Assembly (NCBI RefSeq): GCF_003369915.1
Contig: NC_046676.1
Coordinates: 15,358,001 to 15,422,000, forward strand
Reading direction: 5' to 3'
DNA: 64,000 nt
Source: Drosophila miranda
Lineage: Eukaryota > Arthropoda > Insecta > Diptera > Drosophilidae
The notes under the pieces were generated by a model. It was not told the DNA's origin and ran no database searches. It was given only the letters and a program-made list of their open reading frames with translations. A program made the position numbers and the translations under genes. This document shows positions 14,201 through 22,400 of the stretch, in pieces (within the stretch, counting starts at the first letter, position 1; each line of letters begins with the position of its first letter).

Positions 14201-14265
14201 TCCAGCGAGCTGTTGTCAGGACTACGCAGTTCCAGGCTCTGGCGCTGATAGCTCCTCCCCGACAT
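1..14265 (-). CDS. ATP8A: P4-type phospholipid flippase, ATP8A-like, 5' part; runs off the left edge
   Basis: Minus-strand gene whose common exons are 1482-1359, 1280-1097, 1028-868, 801-604 and 539 to beyond position 1. Joined, they read as the N-terminal half of a P4-ATPase: the conserved entry [14 protein letters not shown], the M1-M2 stretch [19 protein letters not shown], the actuator segment [14 protein letters not shown], and the phosphorylation site DKTGTLTQ at about positions 15-40, where the aspartate is phosphorylated during transport. Family knowledge: these pumps move aminophospholipids to the cytosolic leaflet with a CDC50 partner. The nearest class is ATP8A rather than ATP8B or ATP11. 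Three alternative first exons (listed separately) each end in phase 1 and fit the common acceptor before 1482. Catalytic, nucleotide-binding and later membrane segments lie outside the window. The assignment to D. melanogaster CG42321 (ATP8A) is from memory. Confidence 0.9.
1578..2141 (-). CDS. CG30060: Phosphatidylethanolamine-binding protein family member
   Basis: Single-exon gene of 187 residues, ATG at 2141. It carries the PEBP signatures in order: [11 protein letters not shown] (usually DPDxP) near residues 80-90, [12 protein letters not shown] near 100-111 (the WLVxNIPG strand), and the later [11 protein letters not shown] segment corresponding to the GxHRYxF motif. PEBPs bind anionic ligands or phospholipids and modulate kinases or proteases; the substrate here is unknown. 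The usual DPD is DLD and the usual GxHR glycine is absent, so this is a divergent member. A polyadenylation signal (AATAAA, minus strand) lies at 1565-1560. The gene sits within the ATP8A intron between first exon 1c and exon 2, on the same strand, so ATP8A pre-mRNA must pass its poly(A) site. The CG30060 name is from memory. Confidence 0.85.
   Translation of the reverse strand: MFVSCPPPNPAKHLVESLRRARIIPDVLTCEPQAVIQVLYPCDIEVQPGITISVDEAVKEPIIRWKSEASKFYTFVMIDLDMPKAKGHYLLWLVGNIPGCDVVRGERIVAYMDKRSSEGKELHRSLFLAYRQYLELDFDEPYLTAADTEGRAHFDVNGFAKKYALGSPIAANFFVAKWEWAWNWTAD
2231..2276 (-). CDS. ATP8A: ATP8A alternative first exon 1c (minimum extent)
   Basis: A third phase-1 donor (AGCC then GTAAGT) lies after 2231. 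The reading frame matching the common acceptor contains ATG 2276, giving [15 protein letters not shown] before the splice. The same frame stays open upstream to about 2526 and looks coding: it includes an acidic run around EEEETLE and a Gln/His-rich run, but has no ATG, and two in-frame stops lie just above it. Either translation starts at 2276, or an upstream exon or non-ATG start feeds this frame. Only the downstream end is well supported. Confidence 0.5.
2532..3480. other. Non-coding stretch upstream of exon 1c
   Basis: No convincing open frame on either strand. It probably holds the promoter and 5' leader of the exon 1c and PEBP transcripts; no TATA box was identified. Confidence 0.3.
3485..4535. 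repeat. mini-me-like interspersed repeat with terminal inverted ends
   Basis: The unit is bounded by inverted ends: TTATACCCGATACT near 3500 and its complement AGTATCGGGTATAA near 4518-4533. Near the right end come a GACG/GACA tetranucleotide run (about 4370-4398), a conserved core beginning ATGGCTCAATCGACTCGG, then a short TA run. That order (GTCY-type microsatellite, roughly 33-bp core, TA run) is the described hallmark of Drosophila mini-me elements. Inside are three diverged direct repeats starting at the words CAGATTTTCGTCCTTT near 3750, 3890 and 4210. No transposase frame was seen, so it is non-autonomous. The family assignment is by motif only. Confidence 0.65.
5053..5596 (-). CDS. ATP8A: ATP8A alternative first exon 1b
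   Basis: Open frame from ATG 5596 (peptide starts [10 protein letters not shown]) to a donor after 5053 (AACTTAC then GTAAAG), 181 residues plus one base, phase 1 like exon 1a. The frame extends upstream without another ATG, so the start is the first in-frame ATG. The peptide has a glutamine run near residue 40, a tryptophan-containing middle ([14 protein letters not shown]), and an acidic, proline-rich part; the last residues are basic. No recognised domain. It would give a flippase isoform with a different cytosolic N-terminus and implies a promoter somewhere in 5.6-6.3 kb. Confidence 0.65.
8207..8255. repeat. (GA)n microsatellite
   Basis: About 49 bp of almost pure GA dinucleotides in intronic DNA. 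Confidence 0.9.
8795..8900. repeat. Possible fragment of a dispersed repeat
   Basis: The segment with GAGGGTATTATATTGTTGGG and AGATGTTTGTAACAC resembles the tail sequence common to small Drosophila dispersed repeats of the mini-me/DINE type. Only a short stretch is recognisable. Confidence 0.3.
9698..9771 (-). tRNA. tRNA-Ile(AAT)
   Basis: 74 nt folding as a standard tRNA: acceptor GGCCCAT pairs with ATGGGCC followed by discriminator A; the D-arm includes TAGCTCAGC; the anticodon loop CTAATAA gives AAT; the T-loop is TTCGATC. It differs from the two other copies in this window at two positions in the variable/T-arm region. It forms the left member of an inverted tRNA cluster. Confidence 0.95.
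9941..10062 (-). tRNA. tRNA-Leu(CAA) with a 39-nt intron
   Basis: 122 nt. Acceptor GTCAGGA pairs with TTCTGAC (one G-U pair), discriminator A. The anticodon CAA lies in loop CTCAAGT interrupted one base 3' of the anticodon by a 39-nt intron, which the tRNA splicing endonuclease removes. A long variable arm is present, as in class II tRNAs. Nearly identical to the plus-strand copy at 10957, whose intron is one base shorter. Confidence 0.95.
10251..10324 (+). tRNA. tRNA-Ile(AAT)
   Basis: 74 nt, acceptor GGCCCAT/ATGGGCC, anticodon AAT in CTAATAA, T-loop TTCGATC. A T-rich run right after the gene (from about 10331) can serve as the Pol III terminator. Differs from the copy at 15606 by one base in the D-loop. 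Confidence 0.96.
10957..11077 (+). tRNA. tRNA-Leu(CAA) with a 38-nt intron
   Basis: 121 nt, acceptor GTCAGGA/TTCTGAC, anticodon CAA, intron 10995-11032 directly after position 37, long variable arm. A T-run follows at about 11082. With the tRNA-Ile at 10251 it forms a plus-strand Ile-Leu pair that mirrors the minus-strand pair to its left. Confidence 0.96.
11200..11530 (+). CDS. Small two-exon gene with a candidate PP1-docking motif
   Basis: Exon 1 is 11200-11397 (66 codons) and exon 2 is 11477-11530, joined in phase 0 by a GT-AG intron of 79 nt; the product is 83 residues. AATAAA occurs at 11815-11820. The protein is charged, has no signal peptide or membrane segment, and contains KKHVTF near residues 33-38, which fits the RVxF consensus (R/K-x-V/I-x-F) used by protein phosphatase 1 regulators. 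That function is inference from one short motif. I do not recognise the family. It lies within the ATP8A intron, 123 bp downstream of a tRNA-Leu gene, so its promoter must be very compact or overlap the tRNA. Confidence 0.65.
11540..12280. other. Non-coding stretch between the small gene and trypsin
   Basis: 3' sequence of the small gene followed by the upstream region of the trypsin gene; no supported open frame. Confidence 0.4.
12285..12312 (+). promoter_or_regulatory. Trypsin core promoter: TATA box and initiator
   Basis: TATATAAGG starts at 12285, with an initiator-like GTCACTTAG about 22-26 bp further on; this places transcription start near 12309 and a leader of about 35 nt before the ATG at 12345. 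Compact TATA promoters of this kind are typical of gut trypsin genes. Confidence 0.75.
12345..13124 (+). CDS. Secreted trypsin-like serine protease (S1 family)
   Basis: Intronless, 259 residues. A signal peptide ([20 protein letters not shown]) and short propeptide precede the activation site GR|IVGG near residue 33. The catalytic triad is intact: His in TAAHC (about residue 74), Asp in NDIGVIRL, Ser in GDSGGP (about 213). An Asp six residues before the catalytic Ser ([10 protein letters not shown]) predicts trypsin specificity for Arg/Lys. Six cysteines fit three disulfides. Length and layout match digestive trypsins of the D. melanogaster 47D-F cluster, but I cannot say which paralogue. AATAAA is at 13128-13133, only four bases after the stop codon. 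Nested inside the ATP8A intron on the opposite strand. Confidence 0.95.
   Translation: MFLPIATLLALLASSYGAALPSGLEPQAPLSGRIVGGTKTTIADHPWQVSLQRSGSHYCGGSILSNTIIVTAAHCLLSPVTASVLKVRAGTSYKNLGGSLVQVAAFQVHEEYNASSRMNDIGVIRLKTKLTLSSTIKAIALAASAPVHGAAASISGWGSTSYSGSSSAQLLYIDTRIVGRSECGSSTYGYGGTIRETMICAAAANKDACQGDSGGPLVSGGVLVGVVSWGRQCALANYPGVFADVAALREWLLAAQKTV
13135..13600. other. Short non-coding interval
   Basis: Lies between the trypsin poly(A) signal and ATP8A exon 1a; includes a G-rich run (GGGGTGGGGTGGGG) near 13258. No gene seen. Confidence 0.4.
13614..14265 (-). CDS. ATP8A: ATP8A alternative first exon 1a
   Basis: Open frame from an ATG at 14265 to a consensus donor (GAAG then GTGAGT) after 13614, encoding about 217 residues and ending in phase 1. 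This is the phase required by the common acceptor before 1482. The peptide is rich in Ser/Thr/Pro with no obvious domain and ends in a basic stretch, [10 protein letters not shown], just before the conserved catalytic part begins. It is likely a cytosolic N-terminal extension that could be phosphorylated; that role is inference. The intron to exon 2 would be about 12 kb and holds other genes and exons. It could instead be a first exon of another gene, but no other phase-matching acceptor was seen nearby. Confidence 0.65.
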
Positions 14266-14269
14266 CTCA

Positions 14270-15600
14270 GTTGTGTATGTATTTGGTTGCTTGTTCCGTA
14301 TAATTCCAAAGGCACTGGTTTAAGGCTCAGTCCGTGTACTGATAGGCACTCGGTTTGTGTTTGGATCCATCAATAAAGGCACTTTGATCCACAGTCTCCC
14401 GGGACTCGATTTTTACATCGCTTGCTTATGTAAGGCGAATCGCTCAAACCCTTGATGCGCCGCGGTGGGTCCCAGTCCGGGTGGGATGTTCCGCTTTCAC
14501 ATCCAAATACAAATCAAAATCCTTTGGCAATTGCCTTCCGACTCGCCTCCCCGTCCAACCTTGACTCAGACAGGTGTTGAGAACCAAAACAACTGCTGCC
14601 CTGCCATCCAGCAATCCGGCAATCCGGCAATGGGTAATTTTTAGGGGGAGCCCAAACGTCGCCTCGTATGCCGAAATGGCTGGCAAGTAGTCGAAATACT
14701 TTCAACTGTTAGAAAGCATCAAAAATTCATTGCATTTGTGGCATTTAAAAGCGTTTCCTTGTCACGCACATGCATTAGGAGACAGACCATTGGAGCGGGG
14801 GACACACAAAATATCAATTTTTGAGTGCCGCTGCCTTAAAACTCAAAAGCCAAGGGACGGCTACTTAGCTTAAACATCGGAGCTATTGCCTTGTTGGTCC
14901 CTTTTCTGGACAGATATATGTACACACGCGCTTAAGCAGTTGCAACGAAAGCTCTAATAAATCTGTCGCGACCCCGTTGCGAGTGGCAGTCTAAATAATT
15001 AAAAAACACGTCAGGGGGAGAACCTTCAGATTATTGAACTTCTTGTTAGCGGCACTAGCCCTACAAAATGGTCAACTGCAGCCATAAATAAAGCGTTTAG
15101 TCCTCTCCAATTACACTCCTCGCATGCTTTAGTTCAGGTACGGATGTGGATGGGCCACGACTTCCGCAGCTTTCAACAAAATTCACACGGAAAAGGCAAA
15201 GTGTTGGGTCTTGTCTGCGGCGACAAAGCGGAAACAGGACCAAGCCGCACTGAAGTCAAAAAGCAACTGCGGATCCTCCACAGGCAAAGGCACAAAGTTG
15301 CCTCCAACGACTGCGTCGCCCCACGAACCGCTTCGGCTCTTGGCCGAAGTGAAAGTGGACCATGAAGTGCCATACGTATACTCTTACATATTCTAGTGTA
15401 TGCCAGAAATACATGCATATGTTAATCTGGAAGCACTCGGAAATAACTTGGAGAGTAATACAAAGGGGAATACCCCTAAAATTAAACAAATCGTTCTTTT
15501 TTTTCGAGTAGTATATGGAATGATATGCATATGCAAGTGGGCTCTAGAAATACACTTTACTCTGCAGCTCCCATCAAGTTGCCTTTTGGCGGACCGAGTC
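14270..15600. other. Region upstream of ATP8A exon 1a
   Basis: Presumed 5' leader and promoter of the exon 1a transcript on the minus strand. No convincing open frame or core promoter motif found. Confidence 0.35.
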
Positions 15601-15605
15601 GCCGT

Positions 15606-15679
15606 GGCCCATTAGCTCAGTTGGTTAGAGCGTCGTGCTAATAACGCGAAGGTCGCGGGTTCGATCCCCTCATGGGCCA
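15606..15679 (+). tRNA. tRNA-Ile(AAT)
   Basis: 74 nt with the same sequence as the plus-strand copy at 10251 except one D-loop base (CAGTTGG versus CAGCTGG). Anticodon AAT. A T-rich stretch follows from about 15688. Confidence 0.96.
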
Positions 15680-16057
15680 GAGTTTAACATTTTGTATTTT
15701 TCTTCTTTTTTTTTATCAAAGGTAAACAGTAGGGGGAGACTGTGCAGAAGAATCGTATCCAGGTGTTTGGGGGAACAGTCGAAACAATCTTATCGCCGCT
15801 TTTAGAGAGAACTGTCGAGATTTAACATTTCTTTATCAATTCTTTTTACTTTTCAGACTATTTTTAGGGGGTGTTCTTAGAACGATTGGTAATAATGAAT
15901 CATAAATACAGTGTGCGTCCCTACAGTTCCCTTCCCTAATCACGGAACTGTATTTACCGGGATGCCGATAGGGATTGATTCCAAGATCAAAGGTTATGCT
16001 ATGATGCAGGTACTATACAATTAAACCAATGCCTAACTTTACGAAATAAATTTTACT

Positions 16058-16210
16058 CACAAGAATTCAAAAGACCTGGCCCGGCGAACTCTGTCCGTCG
16101 GTAGTATAGGCGCAAGCGGGACCCGGAGGGCATATCAACTTGGAATCGGAGAAGCAACTGGTGCGGCGCTGCCGTTGTTTGGCTTCAATTTTCACGCAAT
16201 CAATTCGACG
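16058..16210 (-). other. Possible orphan exon, cysteine-containing frame
   Basis: On the minus strand a good acceptor (TCCCTGCAG) near 16213 is followed by an open frame with five cysteines (two in ICPPGPAC), ending at a TGA near 16072. A donor-like TTGTGAGTAA follows near 16058. It could be the last exon of an unseen small gene or a 5' leader exon of ATP8A. No upstream coding exon was found. Confidence 0.3.
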
Positions 16211-16654
16211 CACTGCAGGGACGGAAATATTTGAATATGCAATTTTTGTTATGGCAAACACAAATGTATGTACAAATATGTATTTACCGTGTACATATGT
16301 ACACTATGGGGGATTCTATTTAAGCGCACAATGAATAATGTCTGTTTGATAAGGCGAACAACACGAAGGGGGCAGATAAGTCAGCCTACACCGGTTAGCT
16401 GTGTGCAAATACCCCTTTTCCACGAGTAACCGACATACATTTACTATTACATTGCTATTTCATATTAATTTAAAGGTATTTGAACAAAACGCCGAATGTG
16501 TTTTTATTTTTATTTCCCATCAGTGTGACCGCGGATTTATCGTTAAAAATTATACGGTCCGACCCTCAGAAATATACCGAAACATACCGTCTTACTAAAC
16601 AAATATACCGTAAATATACTGACAAGCTCACGTTCTATTTTACATATTCCTCGT

Positions 16655-17265
16655 TTTTTATCTTCCGTGGAATATTACTAGCTAGATAGAACTTTCCAGC
16701 ATGTCCACATAATTTTATCCGATTAATGAATAATTTTCTACTTAGCTGGCTAGTTTTTAGTCATTGCTTTTATTGTATTTTGACTAAAACAAGGTTTAAA
16801 CAAAATAGTTCAACGAAAAAACAGTCGCAATGTCCCTGGTATTTTAAGACATGATGCGCGCATAGACCTTTGTATACCCTATTCCGTTAATTTGATATGA
16901 AGATACAACGTAATTTATAAAGAACTTTTCTCAAATTGATATGTTTTAGACATATTCATGTATTTTATTAGTATCTTGTATATATTTATCTCGATCCTGA
17001 TACCTACGGAGCCTGGGACGACAACCATTTTCTCAATTCTATAATATCCTTTTCCCTAGGGTATGAGAATTAGTGTTGCCGGTAATCATTGTTGTCAACC
17101 GGTTATTACGACTAATTCCTGATTATTCTTTCTTCCGTCGAATATTCCCAGCTATATAGAACATTTAGCCATGCCCACATAATTTTATCCGATAAGTGAA
17201 TCAATTTTCTACCTGACTGGTCTATTCTAAATACTTGCTTTTGTTGAATTTCAGAACCCCGAATG
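16655..17265. repeat. Pair of diverged direct repeats
   Basis: About 130 bp at 16655-16790 recurs at 17135-17265. Shared words are CCACATAATTTTATCCGAT, CTTCCGT followed by GAATATT, and ATAGAAC. Spacing is about 480 bp. Source family unknown. Confidence 0.7.
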
Positions 17266-17394
17266 TTTTTTTATATTTTGCTTGAACTTTTTATTTCTCA
17301 CGCTTCTTTGCGGCTTGTACGGAACTAGTTCGTAACCCTGAAACAACGGTCACGCTGCTTTTTTTAAATTCATCCTTATATGATTATTAAATAA

Positions 17395-18760
17395 TAAATA
17401 AACTTCTTAGTTTATGCCCTCTTTGTACACATGTTTTAAATATTTATTTATGTATTTATTTTATTAATTTATTTAGTTAGACAGTGTTGTGTTTACTTAG
17501 GAGATTGTTGATATAGGTGTTTATTTATTTATTTCAATTAATCCATTTATATATTTAAATAAATCTATTTTGGTATATAAATTAACCGATTTATTTATTT
17601 AATCATTGAGGTAATTATTCGCGTATTTATTTATTTATTTATTGTCCTGTTGTCATTAAATGTATTTAGGATTAATCAGTCAGGTACTACTTTTTTAGTG
17701 GAGTCAGTTTAGTTAGCACCATCATACATACATATATGTATATGTGAATTTAGTTCTTCGCATTGGCGAGTAAATAGGGATTAGCGGTAGGAGGAGTACC
17801 TGGGGATATATGTCCACACATTCACACTGATCTACCTCTTTCCAAAGAAATGTTTACAAAGTTATCTCGTCATAAGTATAGTCACAATCGTAATGTGTGG
17901 TCCCGACGACTTAATTCATAAATTATAAAGTTACACTGTCGCACACATACGGTTAGCGGTAATTACGTTAACTTGATTATCGAAGTAAGCAAAAGTGAAG
18001 GCTGAAGTATAAGTTTTAAAATGATCGTCGATGAGAAATAGCGATTTTTGTTTCTTCCGAAACAGTTATTAAACTATATAACGTTTTTGGTTATTGTGCT
18101 TATATTATTGTTATTATAATATAATTTTATTATAATTATAAATATATTACTACGATTAGATACATATGTATATAGTACGATCATATTGTAATGTTTTTGA
18201 AAAAATTAATAAAAAGCCTTGAAATATGTGTCCTGGAAACCACAAACTTTCTTGCTATATTAACAATGAATCATCAATGCAAAAAAAAAATATTTCAAAT
18301 AAATCGGTAAGTTGGTTAAAAAGATATGGCGGTTTGACTTTTAAAAATTGTTTATTATTTATTATTTTGTTTTCTGGCTTCTTTATGTTAAAATTAAAAT
18401 TGTTAAATTAATATTTGGCTTAAATAAATTTAGAAATAAAACCAAAAACAAAGTAAAATTGTTATTTGTATTGGCAAATGGTTTTGATAAAGGATTCATA
18501 AGGAATTAAAGTAAAAATTAAACATTTCAAAAATTGTTTTTTTTTTATTAAATAAATGCAGTAATAACACTGCAAGCAAAATAAGACTATTAGTTTTAAT
18601 TTCACAATTAAAATTGTACCTGTTTTTGGCTTTTTTTGACTACAAAATGTATTTAAATGAAGGTTGTTAAACTGATATTTGGCTTAAATAAATTTAGAAA
18701 TATAAAAAAAAATACAATTGTTAGATTTGAAATCGGAACTCGTTGGATAATGGCGATTCA
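17395..18760. other. AT-rich low-complexity intergenic DNA
   Basis: Contains TTTA/TTTAT runs at 17440-17650 and a second small direct repeat: ATTTGGCTTAAATAAATTT occurs at about 18413 and about 18676. No gene was recognised between 16.2 and 18.8 kb. Confidence 0.5.
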
Positions 18761-18865
18761 TGGGTAATTAAATATTAACTAAAAAAATAAAAAAAATAAT
18801 AAAATCGAGAATTGTACAAGTAGTATCGACATATTTACAAGCATACCTAACATTAACTAGTATCC

Positions 18866-19352
18866 TCACAATCTTTTTTTGTCCTGACTGATGTCCTGGG
18901 CCACTAGCATGCCATGGAAAATGGTGGCCTGCTCCCTGAAAATGATTTTTTCTTGTGGTATGGCTTCCTTGGCAATCATGTAGCCCCCACTGCTGCCAGA
19001 CTCTGTGAAATAATGCAAATTGATTAGAATGGATCACAGCACAGGAATGTGTATTCATTTACATTTCATGAATGGGATCGGTCTTCTCTTGATCATTGAC
19101 TGATTTAGCATTCCAAGCAACCGAGGAGCTTTTCCGCCTCCGCATCTGGAGCAAGCTCCTTTGAAGAGGATCTAAATAGGGGGTTCCCCTGATCGCGCCA
19201 GAACCGTCATATTTCGGCACACGATTTCTTAACTCCTGGCAATGCAGCTTCTTTTCAACCGGCAGAGCGTGAAGTGCTTTGATGGCCTTATATTCATCCT
19301 GCCTCTCGTCCTTAGCCAACCGATGCATAAAATAAAAAACTTGTAATGGCAT
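18866..19352 (-). CDS. Small two-exon gene, unrecognised
   Basis: Exon 1 is 19352-19063 and exon 2 is 18992-18866, using donor AT|GTAAAT and acceptor TGGCAG|CAGTGG; the product is 138 residues. This acceptor was chosen because it keeps a protein-like frame (GGYMIAKEAIPQEKIIFREQ). A nearer acceptor (TTTCACAG) would give a different, less plausible tail. An acceptor-like TTTTCAG also lies just before the ATG, so a 5' exon may exist upstream. The protein is basic, with no signal peptide or membrane helix. It lies 80 bp downstream of the large repeat-module gene on the same strand, whose AATAAA falls near 19405-19415. Confidence 0.5.
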
Positions 19353-19434
19353 TACGGTTTCTGAAAAGATGCAAACAAAATTTGTTAGGTTGTGGGATAA
19401 CGGAAAACACTTTATTTATTAACAAAACAAAAAT

Positions 19435-22400
19435 TCAACGCAGTTGCGCCTTTAATTCTTTCATGCGCCCGAGTACCCCTAGCTTGAGCACCGTCCCGAC
19501 GTCGCCTCTGGGCCGTGGCCCAACGATTTCCGGGTCCCACCAATCGATCGTGCTGCAGGTGGCCCATTCTCGAGTCGCATTGTCGAACTCGGCGCGGAAG
19601 TATGCAAACTGGGGGGCCACGTCCATAAACATGGACAGAACACGAGCTCGAAGGTCCTGGAGGGCATCATTGTACGCATGCCAGCGACTATTGTAGATGT
19701 ATGCCCCCAGATCACAGAGGATGTCCTGCAAATCAGATCGCAGTCGAGCCGACATATAGGGAAATAGGGTTTCCATCAGGGCACCCCGCACGTTGCACAA
19801 CATGCCGTTTATCTTGATCAACGCATCATGATAGGAACTGCCCACGATATAGCCATCGATCCTGTGCTTGATTATCTGTTCTGTTGTCAGTGCTCTGAAG
19901 TATCGGTAGCGCTCCACCTCTCGAAAGATAACGCAAATCTGCAGCACAGGCGGGGGCCCCTGGTCGCTAATCTTGTCACTACCTGTTACAGTGATAGCGT
20001 TTTCATTTACCTTGCGCAGCGTAACGTTTGGAGCATCCAATAGGGCGTCCAGCTGGGAGGATGCTAGAAGGGTGTTGTCTAAAGCAAAATCCTGCGAAGC
20101 GGTGATTGTAGGCTCCTTTTCCTTGGCAGAAGCGACTTGCAAGGAAGTGGTTGGTTGCTCGTCCTCTAGCCCGGGAGCAGAGTCTGTGGATCCCAAGCCT
20201 ACCACGGCTTGGAGCGGAAGGGCGCGGAACTCGTGTCGCAACTGCGGCACCTTCTCGTTCGTTCTCGTTCTCAGACGCGGCTTCTTGCCCACTTCGTTTG
20301 AGGCAGACGTTTTATCTTTGCGTTTTATGGGCTCGTTTAGAGGCGGCACCAGCGCCTCCTTCTGCATTACATTCAGCTGCGGCTCTGCCTCAGGCTGAGA
20401 CTCTATAATTTCTGACTCCGTGGATATATTAGGGTTTTCACTTTCAGGAAACTGTGGAAATGCATTTGCATTCGATGGCGCAATTTCTGTCGCTTTGCGG
20501 ATGGCAAAGCAAGCTAGGCCCGAAAGTGACTCCTGACTGTCATCCAAGTTAATAATTTGTTCGTTTGAATCAATGCTCTCCCACAGGAAGTCTTGGCTGT
20601 TGATACAGCTGCCGCGCAACTTGTCGAGGAACTTAATTGCCTCCTGCTTGACCGGAACCTGCATGCTCTCCCTAAGCGGATCATTCTCTGTGTCTGGCAT
20701 TTGTGAAGCCGGAACCACTTCGTCCATATCCACAAAGTTGGTAGATTGAGCGTTGAGCTCAGTGGGTGGGCAAATGTATACTTCTGTAATTACAAGCAGA
20801 GTAGACTGCGTAAAGGCTGCGTAAGTGGACAAGCGCAACCAGGCAAACAACTTACCAGATTGTGTGGGTGTGGCGTTGTCTGACTCAATAGTTATCGCCG
20901 AGGCCTGGCTTTCCTCCACTCGATAGAGTAGCTCTGGCAATATAATGCACATTTAGAATATACCCACGAATCAAATGTAAAACACTTACTTAATACTGCA
21001 CCTGCAACAGCAGAATCATCACCAAAGATTGGCTCATTTAATGCTTCATTCGTGATCTTCGGCACTTGGCGTATCCATTGATCATGCGTCCAGCAGCTCG
21101 CATAAAACTGCTCACGTTCCTGGAACAGCAATTCCGCATCGTCGATCTGCTTGCCGGTGCGATCCGCGTAATGCTGCTCAACAATTTCATCGAAATCGGT
21201 GAGCAGCATTAGATCGCTCCAATGCAAGATCTTTGGCGACAGCTGCAGCAGATCCAGCGACTGCATTTCCACTCCTTTGCTGTGCAATAGTCGGCGCAAC
21301 ATGGGCAGCTTCACATACAAATTAAGTGGCCAATAGCCTTGGTCCACAACCTGCTGATGACATCGCTGCAGCATGCCTTCGTTTTCATAGAGAGCCTCGC
21401 CATTGTGGATGCTTGTGTAGGTGCGGAACTCCTCTTGGCTCAGCTGGAAGAGTATGCGCCAAATCGTTCTCCTTAGGCCGGTGCTTTGGAAGATTAAATG
21501 CTTGATAGTGTGCTCCTGTTAAGGGACAGACAGGGTGTGGTTTAGTTTTTGGTTGCGCCAATCGCTGCTTGTTGCCTATCCTACCTGGTAGCTCGGCGCA
21601 GCAAAGATTTCCACTGTTTGTTCAAGTTGTTCAATAAGGTGGCTCAAAGTGACTGCAGATGCCTCAGAATGCACTGTTTCTGCGGAGCTGCATGCTGCTG
21701 CTGCTGTTTGCTCAGATGCTGCTGTCTGCACTTCATTAGATGTTGTTACAGACGTAGTGGTCCCTGGATTCGTCGTTTTTTCAACCTCTGGTAGAGTAGT
21801 AGAGCACTGATTGTTCGCGCTGCTGGCTGGAACACTTGCTGTTGTACTCTCTGGCACAGTGTCGCCCCTTACTCTGTTTTCTTTTGGAGATTCAACTTCC
21901 CCTTCAACTTCAATAGAGGCTGCTGGACATTCTGCAGGTTCACGGCCAGTCGCTGCTGTAGTTCCTACGCCTATCGTTGCAGCCACTGGTGTAGCCTCTG
22001 TCTTCTCTTCTTCACCGATTTCCCTCCTAGCTGTATCCAGCCCCGAGACACTGATAGCCGCTGCCTCATTCAAATCCCTTACCGTTTCGACTATGTACTT
22101 CTCAACGACAGCTCTTCTCTCGGGACATGCAACACGACGAGCTATGTAGGAGCTCAGATTGTGGGGCACGTAGTTGACCACGTTAAGCTTTTGTTTGCTG
22201 AAAGAAAGGAAGAGAGACAATGCATCTAAAGAATCCTGGGGCTAGGAAACTCAAATTTCTTACCCATCAAGCTCTGCTTTCCTATCCGCATACAATCTGT
22301 CAAAATCTAGAGTGCTCGGACGCTGGCCAGATACGTTTCTCTGCGGGTATCTGAGATTAGACAGGTTATCCGGCTTGGGGGGGATATGCAGTAGGTTGGC

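Noticed and set aside
9698-15679. Recurring tRNA sequences as a CRISPR-like array
   Set aside because: Repeats are complete tRNA genes on both strands with irregular spacing in a eukaryote.
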